Source: Salinispora tropica CNB-440
Lineage (GTDB): Bacteria; Actinomycetota; Actinomycetes; Mycobacteriales; Micromonosporaceae
NCBI RefSeq assembly: GCF_000016425.1
Contig: NC_009380.1
Location: forward strand, 2,918,144 to 2,982,143
DNA length: 64,000 nt
Direction: 5' to 3'
The position numbers and the translations under genes are program-made. This document shows, piece by piece, positions 1 to 8,172 of this stretch; the stretch's first letter is position 1; every line of letters starts with the position of its first letter. The notes beneath the pieces were generated by a model. That model was not told where the DNA came from. It saw nothing but the letters and a program-made list of their open reading frames with translations, and ran no database searches.

Positions 1-2
1 AC

Positions 3-911
3 GGATCGGACTGCCTGACCCCCCTCGCATGGTGGGGGGCGAGCACCTCCCGTGTCCGGTTGGGCACCAACATCATGCAGCTGGCCGCCCGCACTCCGAC
101 CGCCGCGGCGATGGCCGCGCTCACCCTCGACCACCTCTCCGGCGGCCGGTTCGTTCTCGGGCTCGGTGTCTCCGGCCCCCAGGTCGTCGAGGGGTGGTAC
201 GGCCAGCCGTATCCGCGACCGCTGGCCCGCACCCGGGAGTACGTCGAGATCGTCCGTGCTGTCCTCGCCCGGTCTGGGCCGGTCGAGCACGACGGCGACT
301 TCTTCCAACTACCGCATCGCGGCGGCACCGGCCTGGGTAAGCCGCTGAAGTCCACCGTCCACCCGCTGCGCGCCGACATCCCGATCTTCCTCGCCGCCGA
401 GGGGCCGAAGAACGTCGCCTTGGCCGCCGAGATCGCCGATGGCTGGCTACCGCTGTTCTTCTCCCCCAAGGCGGACAGCTTCTATCGGGCCGCGCTGGCC
501 GAGGGCTTCGCCCGACCCGGCGCCCGCCGCGACCTGGACGCGTTCGAGGTCGCCGCGACCGTACCGATCGTCGTCCATGACGACATCGAGTGGGCGGCGG
601 ACCGGCTCCGACCCTTCGTCGCGCTCTACGTGGGCGGCATGGGAGCCAAGTCAGCCAACTTCCACCGAGATGTCATCGCCCGCCTCGGGTACGAGAAAGA
701 GTGCGATGTGATCACCGAGGCGTACCTGGCAGGCGACAAGAAGCGGGCCGCGGCCGCCGTGCCGACCGCGCTGGTCGAGGACATCGCACTGATCGGCCCG
801 GTCGCCAAGGTCCGAGACGAGCTGCAACGATGGCGCGAGACCGTGGTCACCACGCTGCTCGTCCAGGGCAACGCCCAGCAGCTACGCCAGATCGCCGAGT
901 TGGTGGGCTGA
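3..911 (+). CDS. F420-dependent LLM-class oxidoreductase, 5' end cut by window edge (Rv3520c-like)
   Basis: The reading frame is open from base 3, before any start codon, so the true N-terminus lies outside the window and the TTG at 60 is not the start. The visible 302 residues contain the luciferase-like (LLM) barrel signatures TPLAWWGAST, RVRLGT, LDHLSGGR and LGLGVSGPQVVEGWYG, and later AEGPKNVALAAEIADGWLP. These match the mycobacterial Rv3520c type, about 347 residues, so roughly 45 residues are missing. Family members use reduced coenzyme F420 or FMN in the cytoplasm. Rv3520c lies in the sterol (KstR) region of Mtb, but its substrate is not established to my knowledge. It is convergent with the alcohol dehydrogenase that ends at 1010. 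Assignment to the family is firm; a role in sterol catabolism is inferred from context. Confidence 0.88.
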   Translation, partial: GSDCLTPLAWWGASTSRVRLGTNIMQLAARTPTAAAMAALTLDHLSGGRFVLGLGVSGPQVVEGWYGQPYPRPLARTREYVEIVRAVLARSGPVEHDGDFFQLPHRGGTGLGKPLKSTVHPLRADIPIFLAAEGPKNVALAAEIADGWLPLFFSPKADSFYRAALAEGFARPGARRDLDAFEVAATVPIVVHDDIEWAADRLRPFVALYVGGMGAKSANFHRDVIARLGYEKECDVITEAYLAGDKKRAAAAVPTALVEDIALIGPVAKVRDELQRWRETVVTTLLVQGNAQQLRQIAELVG

Positions 912-1009
912 GCACCCGTCCCGCCGATCACGGCCCCGGTTGGCCCACCTGCCGGCCCCTCGCCGCATGGTGGGTCACCGGGGTTGTTGCATCGATCCGC
1001 ACCGGTGGG

Positions 1010-2101
1010 TCAGCTGGCGCCGTCGTAGCAGATGACCTGCCGGATTACGTCGCCGCGACCGAGAGCGGCGAAGGCGTCCCCGACGTCCTCCAGCCGCAGA
1101 CGGTGCGTGATCATCTCACTCAGGTCGAGTCGGCCGGCCCGCCAGAGGCCGAACATGCGGTCAAAGTCTCGGGGCGCCTGCGACGCACCGTAGAGCGAGG
1201 AAGTGATGGTCTTTCCCTCGAACAACAGCTCGAAGGGACTGAATGCGACCTGCTGGTCGGATCGGCCAGCGCCCACGACCACCACCGCCCCACCCCGACG
1301 TGCCGCAGTCCACGCCGCACGTAGCGTCTGCGGCACGGCCACCACGTCGAAGACGGTGTCGAAGCCCTCACCGTCGGTAAGCTGGGCCGACAGCTCGCTT
1401 AAAGTCTCCGGGCCGCACCCGTGGGTTGCCCCGAAGCGCAGCGCTGTCTGCTGCTTGGCCTCGACCGTGTCGACCGCGACGATGACCGCGGCGCCAGCAA
1501 GCCGCGCTCCCTGAATCGCGGCAATTCCCACGCCGCCGCAGCCGATCACCGCGACGGCTGCGCCCGGCTCGACCCGGGCAGTGTTGATCACGGCACCGAC
1601 GCCGGTCATCACGCCACAGCCGACCAGGGCGGCAACCTCGTACGGCACGTCGGGGGCCACCTTCACGGCACCGGCGCGGGGAATCACGATCTCTTCGGCA
1701 AAGGCACCACACCCGGCCATCGCGAACACCGGAGTCTGGCCGGCCAGAAAGCGCGGTTGGGCGTAGCCGGCCAGCACGTTGGCCAGGCACAGGTAGGACT
1801 CCCCCCGCGCGCAGGAGGGGCAGGACCCGCAGGCGGGCAGCCAGTTGACCACGACCCGGTCCCCCTCAGCCAGGTCCTCCACCCCATCCCCCACCGCGAC
1901 GACATCGCCGGACGCCTCGTGCCCCAGCACCACGGGCATCGGGTGCGGCAGCACCCCGTCGCGCGTTGAGCGGTCGGAGTGACACACCCCGGCCGCTCGA
2001 ACCCTGATCCGGACCTCCCCCGCACCTGGCCCGATCACCGTCACGTCATCCCGAATCTCGACCTTGTCGTCACCCACCGTGTGAAAGATCGCCGCCCGCA
2101 C
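1010..2101 (-). CDS. zinc-dependent alcohol dehydrogenase (MDR family)
   Basis: A 363-residue medium-chain dehydrogenase. Near the N-terminus are the catalytic zinc ligands in GVCHSD and GHEASG, then the structural-zinc cysteine cluster CGSCPSCARGESYLC. The NAD(P)-binding motif VIGCGGVG follows in the middle of the protein. The length is normal for the class. The start is GTG at 2101, preceded by GGAGGTGATCTC, a strong ribosome site. It probably oxidises an alcohol to an aldehyde or ketone in the cytoplasm. Sterol C26 alcohol or a sterol-derived hydroxyl are guesses from context, with the aldehyde dehydrogenase at 4002-5510 as a possible partner. It diverges from kstR2 and shares the KstR-type box at 2119-2132, so it is probably sterol-induced. 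Confidence 0.88.
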   Translation of the reverse strand: MRAAIFHTVGDDKVEIRDDVTVIGPGAGEVRIRVRAAGVCHSDRSTRDGVLPHPMPVVLGHEASGDVVAVGDGVEDLAEGDRVVVNWLPACGSCPSCARGESYLCLANVLAGYAQPRFLAGQTPVFAMAGCGAFAEEIVIPRAGAVKVAPDVPYEVAALVGCGVMTGVGAVINTARVEPGAAVAVIGCGGVGIAAIQGARLAGAAVIVAVDTVEAKQQTALRFGATHGCGPETLSELSAQLTDGEGFDTVFDVVAVPQTLRAAWTAARRGGAVVVVGAGRSDQQVAFSPFELLFEGKTITSSLYGASQAPRDFDRMFGLWRAGRLDLSEMITHRLRLEDVGDAFAALGRGDVIRQVICYDGAS

Positions 2102-2118
2102 GAGATCACCTCCAAAAG

Positions 2119-2132
2119 TGAAACCTGTTCTA
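2119..2132. promoter_or_regulatory. KstR-type operator between adh and kstR2
   Basis: TGAAACCTGTTCTA fits the KstR consensus TnnAACnnGTTnTA exactly. Its terminal TA begins TAGCCT (2131-2136), a plausible -10 for kstR2 on the plus strand. The alcohol dehydrogenase starts only 18 bases away on the other strand. If functional, this puts the HIP-pathway repressor gene under KstR. Confidence 0.75.
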
Positions 2133-2200
2133 GCCTAGGGGTCGACAAGGGCCCGAGCAAGCGGCTGGGGCGCAGCCGGGGCGACCGGCATAATTCGACC

Positions 2201-2875
2201 GTGACCACAAAGAAAGCCAGTAGCACGAGCCTGCCGTCGGAGCGTCGCAACCACCTCGTACGCCTCGCCGGGGAGCTGTTCGCCGAGAAGGGCTTCCGGG
2301 CCACCACCGTGCGTGAGATCGCCGACGCGGCAGGCATCCTCTCCGGTAGCCTCTACCACCACTTTGACTCCAAGGAGTCGATCGGGGACGAGATCCTGTC
2401 CGGCTTCCTCAACGAGGTGCTCGCCGGATACCGCGAGGCGGTCGCCGAACCAGACGACCCGCGCAGCACGATCGAGCAGTTCGTGCGCTCCAGCACAGCG
2501 ACGCTGGCCCGGCATCGCGCCGCCCTGACGATGCTGCAGAACGACTGGAGCCACTTCCGCGCCATGCCCCGCTTCGACTACCTGCGTACCGCCACCCGGG
2601 AGATCGAACACCTCTGGGTCGACCAGTTAGAGCGAGGGAAGCAGAGTGGTCTGTTCCGCTCCGACCTGGACGCCAAGCTGACCTACCGACTACTGCGGGA
2701 CGTGTTGTGGATCCCGACCCGGTGGGGGCAGAACGGCAGCAACAGCTGGGATGGCGACCAGATCGCCGACGCGGTCCTCCGCCTGATCTTCGATGGCATC
2801 CTCGCTCCGGGCAACAGCTCGTCTGGGGCGTCGCGGGCGGATCGCTCGCGTCGGGCGAAGCCGGCAGGAAGCTGA
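2201..2875 (+). CDS. kstR2: TetR-family repressor KstR2
   Basis: A 224-residue TetR regulator. The N-terminal helix-turn-helix (about residues 20-60) carries FAEKGFRATTVREIADAAG and ILSGSLYHHFDSKE, closely resembling Mtb KstR2. The ligand domain shares MPRFDYL, LWVDQLERG and DVLWIPTRW-type segments. KstR2 represses degradation of the last two steroid rings and is released by HIP-CoA, as known for the family. I chose GTG at 2201 because KstR2 homology begins just after it; the frame stays open upstream to 1979 without similarity. The gene's own promoter carries a KstR-type box (2119-2132), while a KstR2-type box lies just downstream before the next gene. Identification is confident; the exact start is less so. 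Confidence 0.93.
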   Translation: MTTKKASSTSLPSERRNHLVRLAGELFAEKGFRATTVREIADAAGILSGSLYHHFDSKESIGDEILSGFLNEVLAGYREAVAEPDDPRSTIEQFVRSSTATLARHRAALTMLQNDWSHFRAMPRFDYLRTATREIEHLWVDQLERGKQSGLFRSDLDAKLTYRLLRDVLWIPTRWGQNGSNSWDGDQIADAVLRLIFDGILAPGNSSSGASRADRSRRAKPAGS

Positions 2876-2885
2876 TACGCTACCA

Positions 2886-2899
2886 AGCAAGCGATTGGT
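2886..2899. promoter_or_regulatory. KstR2-type operator upstream of SDR gene
   Basis: AGCAAGCGATTGGT matches the KstR2 consensus AnCAAGnnCTTGnT with one mismatch (A for C at position 9). It lies between the kstR2 stop and the SDR start at 2951, so the SDR may have its own KstR2-controlled promoter, or the site may serve autoregulation by proximity. Confidence 0.6.
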
Positions 2900-2950
2900 C
2901 ACCGATCTGCCCGGCGGAGCCACCGACTGCCTGCGGACGAGGGAGCACCA

Positions 2951-3877
2951 ATGACAGATCAGCAGTTCACACTGGATGGCACCGTCGCGATCGTGACCGG
3001 TGCGGGCAACGGTCTGGGGCGTGCGGAAGCCCTCGAACTGGCGGCGAGTGGGGCCCGGCTCGTCCTCAACGACCTACCCGGCGAGGCCATCACGGCAGTG
3101 GCCGCCGAGATCGCGGCTGCGGGCGGCGAGGCCACGGTGTGCACGGGTGACATCGGCGAGTGGTCGACCGGTGAGTCCCTCGTGAACGCGGCTCTCGACA
3201 CGTACGGCCGGCTGGACATCTTGGTCAACAACGCCGGCGTCCTCCGCGACCGCATGGTCTTCACCATGTCAGCGCAGGAGTGGGATCTCGTCCTGCGGGT
3301 ACACCTGCGGGGTCACTTCGTGACCACTCGCTTCGCCACCGCCTACTGGCGCGAGCGCAGCAAGACACTCGGCACCCCCGTGTACGGTCGGATCATCAAC
3401 ACCTCCTCCGAGGCGTTTCTGCTCGGCTCGCCCGGCCAGCCGAACTATGCCGCTGCGAAAGCCGGCGTCGTGGCCCTCACCGTCGCGACCGCGCGTAGCT
3501 GCGCCCGGTACGGTGTCCGGGCCAACGCCATCTGCCCGCGAGCGCGCACCGCAATGACCAGTGAGCTCATGGGGCCTTCTCCCGATGACGCGACTGATCC
3601 GTTGTCTCCCACGCATGTCGCACCGCTCGTGCGGTACCTCGCCAGTCCAGCCGGAGATCCGATCAACGGCGAGGTCTTCGTCATCCACGGTGGCGTGGCC
3701 GCGGTGCTGGCGCCACCCACCGTGCGCGCGAGCTTCCACACCGATGACGAGTCCTGGTCGCCATCCGCCCTACACGACGCCCTGGGACCGCTGTTCGGTG
3801 ACAAGGCCTCCGAAGCGGGATTCGTCTGCGAGGCCACCTTGCCGCTGGCGACGACCACGTTCGGCGAGAGCCGGTAG
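2951..3877 (+). CDS. short-chain dehydrogenase (hydroxyacyl-CoA/hydroxysteroid dehydrogenase-like)
   Basis: A 308-residue classical SDR. The NAD(P) motif TGAGNGLG is at about residues 16-23, NNAG at about 92-95, the catalytic serine in NTSSEAF and the active-site YxxxK in NYAAAKAG. The C-terminus has about 45 extra residues after the usual SDR core, as in the 300-residue hydroxyacyl-CoA dehydrogenases of mycobacterial sterol clusters (Rv3548c or Hsd4A type). It probably oxidises a hydroxyacyl-CoA intermediate of sterol or HIP degradation in the cytoplasm. It follows kstR2 by 75 bases, with a KstR2-type box between. A strong terminator-like palindrome follows at 3898-3935. The family is firm; the substrate is unknown. 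Confidence 0.85.
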   Translation: MTDQQFTLDGTVAIVTGAGNGLGRAEALELAASGARLVLNDLPGEAITAVAAEIAAAGGEATVCTGDIGEWSTGESLVNAALDTYGRLDILVNNAGVLRDRMVFTMSAQEWDLVLRVHLRGHFVTTRFATAYWRERSKTLGTPVYGRIINTSSEAFLLGSPGQPNYAAAKAGVVALTVATARSCARYGVRANAICPRARTAMTSELMGPSPDDATDPLSPTHVAPLVRYLASPAGDPINGEVFVIHGGVAAVLAPPTVRASFHTDDESWSPSALHDALGPLFGDKASEAGFVCEATLPLATTTFGESR

Positions 3878-3897
3878 CCAGACGCGGTGGGGTCGCG

Positions 3898-3935
3898 CCG
3901 GAGGCGGTTGAGGCCGTGGCCTCAACCGCCTCCGG
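3898..3935. terminator. bidirectional terminator-like hairpin
   Basis: A perfect inverted repeat with 18-base arms (CCGGAGGCGGTTGAGGCC and its complement) and a GT loop lies between the convergent SDR (ends 3877) and aldehyde dehydrogenase (ends 4002). No U tract follows on the plus strand. Confidence 0.7.
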
Positions 3936-3961
3936 TCGCCGGTCGCCGGTCGCCGGTCGCC
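3934..3961. repeat. tandem heptamer GGTCGCC x4
   Basis: Four perfect, uninterrupted copies of GGTCGCC directly abut the hairpin at 3898-3935 in the convergent intergenic space. This is a simple tandem repeat, not a CRISPR: the unit is 7 bases and there are no spacers. Confidence 0.9.
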
Positions 3962-4001
3962 GACCTGGATACCTGCCGGGTCGGCGACGACGGTGAGCCA
4001 C

Positions 4002-5510
4002 CTACATGAGCTCATCCGTGGTGGGCAGGAGGACGGTCTTCATCTCGGTGAACGCCTCTGCCGAGCCGCGCCCGCCCTCCCGTCCGAGGCCGGACTGGCC
4101 GAAGCCGCCAAAGGCTGCATGCGGCTCCACCTGGTAGCCGTTGACGCCGACAGTTCCCGCCCGCACCGCTCGGGTGAGGCGCATCGCCCGCTTCACATCG
4201 CTGGTCCACACCGTGGCGGCGAGTCCGTACTCGGTGTCGTTCGCCAGGCGCACCGCCTCTTGCTCGTCGGTGAACGGCGTCACCCCGAGCACCGGGCCGA
4301 AGATCTCCTCGCGGGCGATGGTCATGTCGCTGGTCACGTCGGCGAAGAGCGCCGGCGTCACGAAGTTGCCGGCAGCCAGCTCTCCCCCAACCCGTTCGCC
4401 GCCGCAGACCAGGCGGGCCCCCTCCGCCTGTCCCTTTCCGACGTAGCCGAGCACGCGGTCGAGCTGTCGTACATTGATCAAAGGCGAGGCAGTGGTCTCG
4501 GCATCGAAGGGATCCCCATAGTTCACCAGGGCGGTCGCACCGGCGGCAATCGACAGGAAGTCGTCGTAGACCTCCCGCTGAACCAGCGCTCGGGTGTGGG
4601 CCACGCAGACCTGGCCGGACAGTCCGACAGTGACTGTTCCCATGGTCAACGCCGCTGCGGCGTAGATATCGGCATCGGCGAAGACGATCGATGGGCTCTT
4701 TCCGCCGAGTTCCAGACTCACCCTGGTGATCCGGTCCGCGGCAGCGTGCAAGATGCGCCGGCCGACGGCACGGCTACCCGTGAAGGTGACCTTATCTACC
4801 AGCGGGTGGGTTACCAGCGCCTCGCCGGCCGTTTCCCCGGGCCCGGTCACCACGTTCAGCACACCCGGCGGAACGCCGGCCTCCTCGAGAATCCGCACCA
4901 GTCGCAGCACCGCGAAGGTGGCGTACTCCGACGGCTTCAGCACCACGGTGCACCCAGTGGCCAACGCCGGCGCCAGCTTCTGCGCCGCCAGCAGAAGGGG
5001 CGCATTCCATGGGATGACCGCCGCCACCACCCCAATCGGCTCCCGCAGGGTGAAGACCATGTGGTCACCGCCCTGGTAGGGCGACAGCGTCTCGCCACCG
5101 AGCTTGTCGACCCAGCCAGCGTGGTGATCGAAGATGTCGGCCGCGCACTCGGCCGACATTGCGTAGGCGTCACCAAAGCTCAACGGAACACTGTTGTCGA
5201 GCGCCTGGAGTGCAAGCAGTTCGTCGGTGTGCTCACGGATGAGGTCAGCGGTCCGCCGCAGCACCCGAATGCGCTCCTTCGCCCGGCTACGGGGCCAGGG
5301 CCCCTCGTCGAAGGCAGTTCGGGCGGCGCGGACGGCAGTGTCCACGTCGGCCACATCCGCGACCGCGAACTCCCCCACCTCCTCGCCCGTCGCCGGATGC
5401 AGGTGCACCCACGTCCGGCCGTCAAGCGATGGTCGCCAGTCACCCGCGAGGAGCAGTTCCCCCCGGGTCAGCCCCACCGCGTCCCGTCGTGACTTGATCG
5501 AGAGAACCAT
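4002..5510 (-). CDS. aldehyde dehydrogenase, NAD(P)-dependent
   Basis: A 502-residue ALDH-superfamily enzyme of standard length. Signatures include the cofactor-domain segment IPWNAPLLL, FTGSRAVG, the general-base region LELGGKSP and the nucleophile segment GQVCVAHTR with the catalytic cysteine, plus EEIFGPV near the C-terminus. It should oxidise an aldehyde to a carboxylate in the cytoplasm. In this setting the C26 aldehyde of a sterol, or the aldehyde released by a side-chain aldolase, are candidates. The start is ATG at 5510, preceded by GGAGGTGGAC. The frame is open further upstream (to 5735), but that stretch overlaps the KstR box and has no similarity. The KstR-type box at 5534-5547 lies directly upstream. 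Confidence 0.88.
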   Translation of the reverse strand: MVLSIKSRRDAVGLTRGELLLAGDWRPSLDGRTWVHLHPATGEEVGEFAVADVADVDTAVRAARTAFDEGPWPRSRAKERIRVLRRTADLIREHTDELLALQALDNSVPLSFGDAYAMSAECAADIFDHHAGWVDKLGGETLSPYQGGDHMVFTLREPIGVVAAVIPWNAPLLLAAQKLAPALATGCTVVLKPSEYATFAVLRLVRILEEAGVPPGVLNVVTGPGETAGEALVTHPLVDKVTFTGSRAVGRRILHAAADRITRVSLELGGKSPSIVFADADIYAAAALTMGTVTVGLSGQVCVAHTRALVQREVYDDFLSIAAGATALVNYGDPFDAETTASPLINVRQLDRVLGYVGKGQAEGARLVCGGERVGGELAAGNFVTPALFADVTSDMTIAREEIFGPVLGVTPFTDEQEAVRLANDTEYGLAATVWTSDVKRAMRLTRAVRAGTVGVNGYQVEPHAAFGGFGQSGLGREGGRGSAEAFTEMKTVLLPTTDELM

Positions 5511-5533
5511 GTCCACCTCCACGGTTGACCAGG

Positions 5534-5547
5534 TATAACATGTTCTA
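5534..5547. promoter_or_regulatory. KstR-type operator of the aldehyde dehydrogenase
   Basis: TATAACATGTTCTA matches TnnAACnnGTTnTA exactly, 24 bases upstream of the aldehyde dehydrogenase start. A KstR2-type box lies 90 bases further right for the divergent echA20 operon, so the intergenic region carries one operator of each kind. Confidence 0.75.
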
Positions 5548-5636
5548 TTTCTCGGCAGGATACGCCGAACCTGTGGGCACTGCCAGGCTCCGTGACGCAT
5601 CGATACCTGCACAGACTTCGTGATAGATTCACGCCA

Positions 5637-5650
5637 AGCAAGCGCTAGGT
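5637..5650. promoter_or_regulatory. KstR2-type operator of echA20-ipdABC
   Basis: AGCAAGCGCTAGGT matches AnCAAGnnCTTGnT with one mismatch. It lies 110 bases upstream of echA20, the first gene of the ring-opening operon. Confidence 0.68.
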
Positions 5651-5759
5651 TCGGCGACACTCCGTGTCTCTGACCGTCGCGGAGAATCCGATGAGTTCCA
5701 TTGTGGAGCAATTGGGAGATTCCGGTACGGAGCAACCGGTGGATCTGGAGGCGTCAACG

Positions 5760-6506
5760 ATGGGCATCGACATTCGCGGCGACGGACGGATCACTGAGGT
5801 GGTCATCGACATTCCCCCGGTCAACGCCCTTGCGAGCGACGACTGGTTCGCACTGACCGATGCCATCCACACCGCCGCGGCCAGCCCCACTGCGGCGGCC
5901 GTGATCCTCACCTCTGAGGGGCGAGGATTCTGCGCCGGTGTGGACCTCAGGGAGCTCCAGCACCGCACCGACCACGCGGCACTGATCGGCGTCAACCGGG
6001 GCTGCTTTGCCGCCTTCACCGCCGTCTACGAGTGTCCGGTGCCGGTGGTGGCAGCTGTCCACGGCTTCTGTCTGGGCGGCGGTGTCGGCCTCGCCGGCAC
6101 CGCCGACATCGTCGTGGCCGCCGACGATGCCACCTTCGGACTACCCGAGGTGGACCGGGGTGCGTTGGGCGCCGCGACGCACCTGTCCCGGCTGGTGCCG
6201 CAGCAACTCATGCGGGCGATGGTCTACACCTGCCGGCGAATCACCGCGCAGGAGCTGCGGACGTTCGGGTCGGTGCTCGAGGTGGTGCCACGGGATCGAC
6301 TGCTGGCCGCGGCCCGCCGCGTGGCCGAGGAGATCGCGGCCAAAGACCCCGTCATCATTCGTCGGGCGAAGGAGTCACTCAACGGGATCGACCCCATTGA
6401 CCTCAAGCGATCCTACCGCTACGAGCAGGGCTTCACCTACGAACTGAACCTCGCTGGCGTCTCCGACGGAGCCCGACAGAGCTTCTTCGACCGAAGAAGT
6501 CACTGA
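5760..6506 (+). CDS. echA20: enoyl-CoA hydratase-family ring hydrolase EchA20
   Basis: A 248-residue crotonase-fold protein, matching the 247-residue Mtb EchA20 in size and gene order (echA20-ipdA-ipdB-ipdC). In Mtb, EchA20 hydrolytically opens one of the last two steroid rings of a HIP-derived CoA thioester (HIEC-CoA). Crotonase signatures are visible: GRGFCAGVDLREL (oxyanion loop) and HGFCLGGGVGLAGTAD. The conserved tail motif KESLNGIDP also fits. ATG 5760 follows CTGGAGG at a good distance and aligns with the family N-terminus; upstream in-frame codons from 5664 look non-coding. It is the first gene of a tight operon preceded by a KstR2-type box. Confidence 0.92.
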   Translation: MGIDIRGDGRITEVVIDIPPVNALASDDWFALTDAIHTAAASPTAAAVILTSEGRGFCAGVDLRELQHRTDHAALIGVNRGCFAAFTAVYECPVPVVAAVHGFCLGGGVGLAGTADIVVAADDATFGLPEVDRGALGAATHLSRLVPQQLMRAMVYTCRRITAQELRTFGSVLEVVPRDRLLAAARRVAEEIAAKDPVIIRRAKESLNGIDPIDLKRSYRYEQGFTYELNLAGVSDGARQSFFDRRSH

Positions 6507-6537
6507 CCGACCGACGAGGGAGGGTGGCCTGACCACC

Positions 6538-7380
6538 ATGGCCGACAAGGTAATGAGCATCGCGGAGGTAGTCGGCGAGTTGCGCTCCGGCATGACGATC
6601 GGTATCGGAGGTTGGGGGTCACGTCGTAAGCCGATGGCACTGGTCCGGGCCATCGCCCGGTCCGCCCTCACGGATCTCACCGTCGTCTCCTATGGCGGAC
6701 CTGACGTCGGCCTGTTGGTGGCGGCGGGGCGGGTGCGGCGAGTGGTGACCGGGTTCGTCTCCCTTGACAGCATCGCCCTCGAACCCCACTTTCGCCGAGC
6801 CCGGAAGTTGGGTGCCGTCGAGCTGACCGAGTTGGACGAGGGAATGGTGCACTGGGGGCTGCTCGCCGCCGCACGGCGACTGCCCTACCTGCCGATCCGG
6901 GCCGGACTGGGCTCCGACGTCCTACGGGTCAACCCCGAACTCCGTACGGTGCACTCCCCCTACTCCGACGGTGAAGAGCTGGTGGCGATGCCCGCCCTCA
7001 CCCTGGACGCTGCGCTCGTGCACCTGAACCGGGCCGACCGCCAGGGCAACGGGCAGTACCTGGGCCCGGACCCGTACTTCGACGACCTCTTCTGCCTCGC
7101 CGCTGCCCGGAGCTTCATTTCCTGCGAGCGGTTGGTCGACCCGGCCGAGCTGCGCTCCGGCGGCCCCGTGCAGAGCCTCCTGATCAGCCGAATGATGGTT
7201 GACGGGGTCATCGAGACCCCACACGGAGCGCACTTCACCAGCTGCGTGCCGGACTACGGCCGCGACGAGGCGTTCCAGCGCGAGTACGCGGAATCCGCTG
7301 CCAGCCCGCAGGCCTGGAGCCGATTCCAGGATCGATACCTCGGTGCGGACGAGGCCCACTACCAGCGGGCCGTGTCGTGA
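6538..7380 (+). CDS. ipdA: steroid ring CoA-hydrolase alpha subunit IpdA
   Basis: A 280-residue CoA-transferase family I alpha subunit. With IpdB it forms a hydrolase that opens the remaining ring of COCHEA-CoA in the HIP pathway rather than transferring CoA, as known for Mtb IpdAB. The N-terminal glycine-rich segment GMTIGIGGWGSRRKPMALVR is intact. Glu101 in LTELDEG aligns with the catalytic glutamate (Glu105) of the Mtb protein. The length is close to the Mtb 292 residues. ATG 6538 lies 31 bases after echA20. The stop overlaps the ipdB start by four bases (GTGA), which implies coupled, stoichiometric translation of the two subunits. Confidence 0.93.
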   Translation: MADKVMSIAEVVGELRSGMTIGIGGWGSRRKPMALVRAIARSALTDLTVVSYGGPDVGLLVAAGRVRRVVTGFVSLDSIALEPHFRRARKLGAVELTELDEGMVHWGLLAAARRLPYLPIRAGLGSDVLRVNPELRTVHSPYSDGEELVAMPALTLDAALVHLNRADRQGNGQYLGPDPYFDDLFCLAAARSFISCERLVDPAELRSGGPVQSLLISRMMVDGVIETPHGAHFTSCVPDYGRDEAFQREYAESAASPQAWSRFQDRYLGADEAHYQRAVS

Positions 7381-8108
7381 CCGGGGCCAGCCGCGCCGAG
7401 GTCTGCATCGTCGCCTGCGCCGAGGCGTGGCGTGGCGACGGCGAGATCCTGGCCAGCGGCATGGGACTGATCCCCCGCCTGGGCGCCTGGTTGGCTCGCC
7501 ACACCTTCGCTCCCGACCTGGTGCTCAGCGACGGCGAGGCCGAGTTGGTCGGTGACGACGGGGCGGAGGGATGGCTTCCCTACCGCGCGGTGTTCGGCAT
7601 CGTCGCCGCTGGTCGGCGCCACGTCATGATGGGTGCCAGTCAACTGGACCGATACGGCAACCAGAACATCTCCTGCATCGGCTCCTGGGCACACCCCACC
7701 GCCCAGCTACTCGGTGTGCGCGGCGCCCCGGGGAACACCATCAACCACCCGACCAGCTACTGGGTGCCACGCCACAGCCGACGGGTCTTCGTGGACCGGG
7801 TCGACATGATCTGCGGCATCGGCTACGACCAGGCCGCTGACCTCGGCTCCCCGGGCAACCGGTTCCACGAGATCCGCGTGGTGGTGACGGACCGGGCGGT
7901 CCTCGACTTCCAGTCACCGGATCGCGGGATGCGGTTGCGCTCGGTGCACCCCGGCGTCAGCGTCGACGACGTCGTGGCCGCCACCGGCTTCCCGTTGCAT
8001 CTGCCGGATCAGCTGCCGGAGACCAGAACCCCCAGCGATCGTGAGCTACGGCTCATCCGCGAGCAGCTGGACCCGGCCGGGCTGCGAGATCACGAGCTGG
8101 GTCGGTGA
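7377..8108 (+). CDS. ipdB: steroid ring CoA-hydrolase beta subunit IpdB
   Basis: A 243-residue CoA-transferase family I beta subunit, close to the 250 residues of Mtb IpdB. Visible family features are the early ILASGMGLIPRLGAWLAR segment, the SDGEAELVG stretch and the conserved core MMGASQLDRYGNQN. It completes the active site of the IpdA partner and has no role alone. The GTG start at 7377 overlaps the ipdA stop. The next gene, ipdC, begins 65 bases downstream, as in the mycobacterial echA20-ipdABC operon. The cytoplasmic heteromer should act on COCHEA-CoA. Identification is strong because sequence, partner and gene order agree. Confidence 0.92.
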   Translation: MTGASRAEVCIVACAEAWRGDGEILASGMGLIPRLGAWLARHTFAPDLVLSDGEAELVGDDGAEGWLPYRAVFGIVAAGRRHVMMGASQLDRYGNQNISCIGSWAHPTAQLLGVRGAPGNTINHPTSYWVPRHSRRVFVDRVDMICGIGYDQAADLGSPGNRFHEIRVVVTDRAVLDFQSPDRGMRLRSVHPGVSVDDVVAATGFPLHLPDQLPETRTPSDRELRLIREQLDPAGLRDHELGR

Positions 8109-8172
8109 ATCCCACCGCGCCTCACCCGGAGGCCGTTCCCACCCGCCTGGTGCCGACAGCAGGGAGACAACA

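Noticed and set aside
60-911. TTG 60 as the start of the first gene
   Set aside because: The frame is open and family-like to base 3, so the gene is truncated by the window.
3934-3961. Short repeat considered as a CRISPR or integration site
   Set aside because: The unit is 7 bases, contiguous and without spacers or nearby cas or integrase genes.
3993-5492. 499-codon open frame on the plus strand
   Set aside because: It is antisense to the aldehyde dehydrogenase and its translation is rich in Arg/Gly/His without domain motifs; long antisense frames are expected at this GC content.
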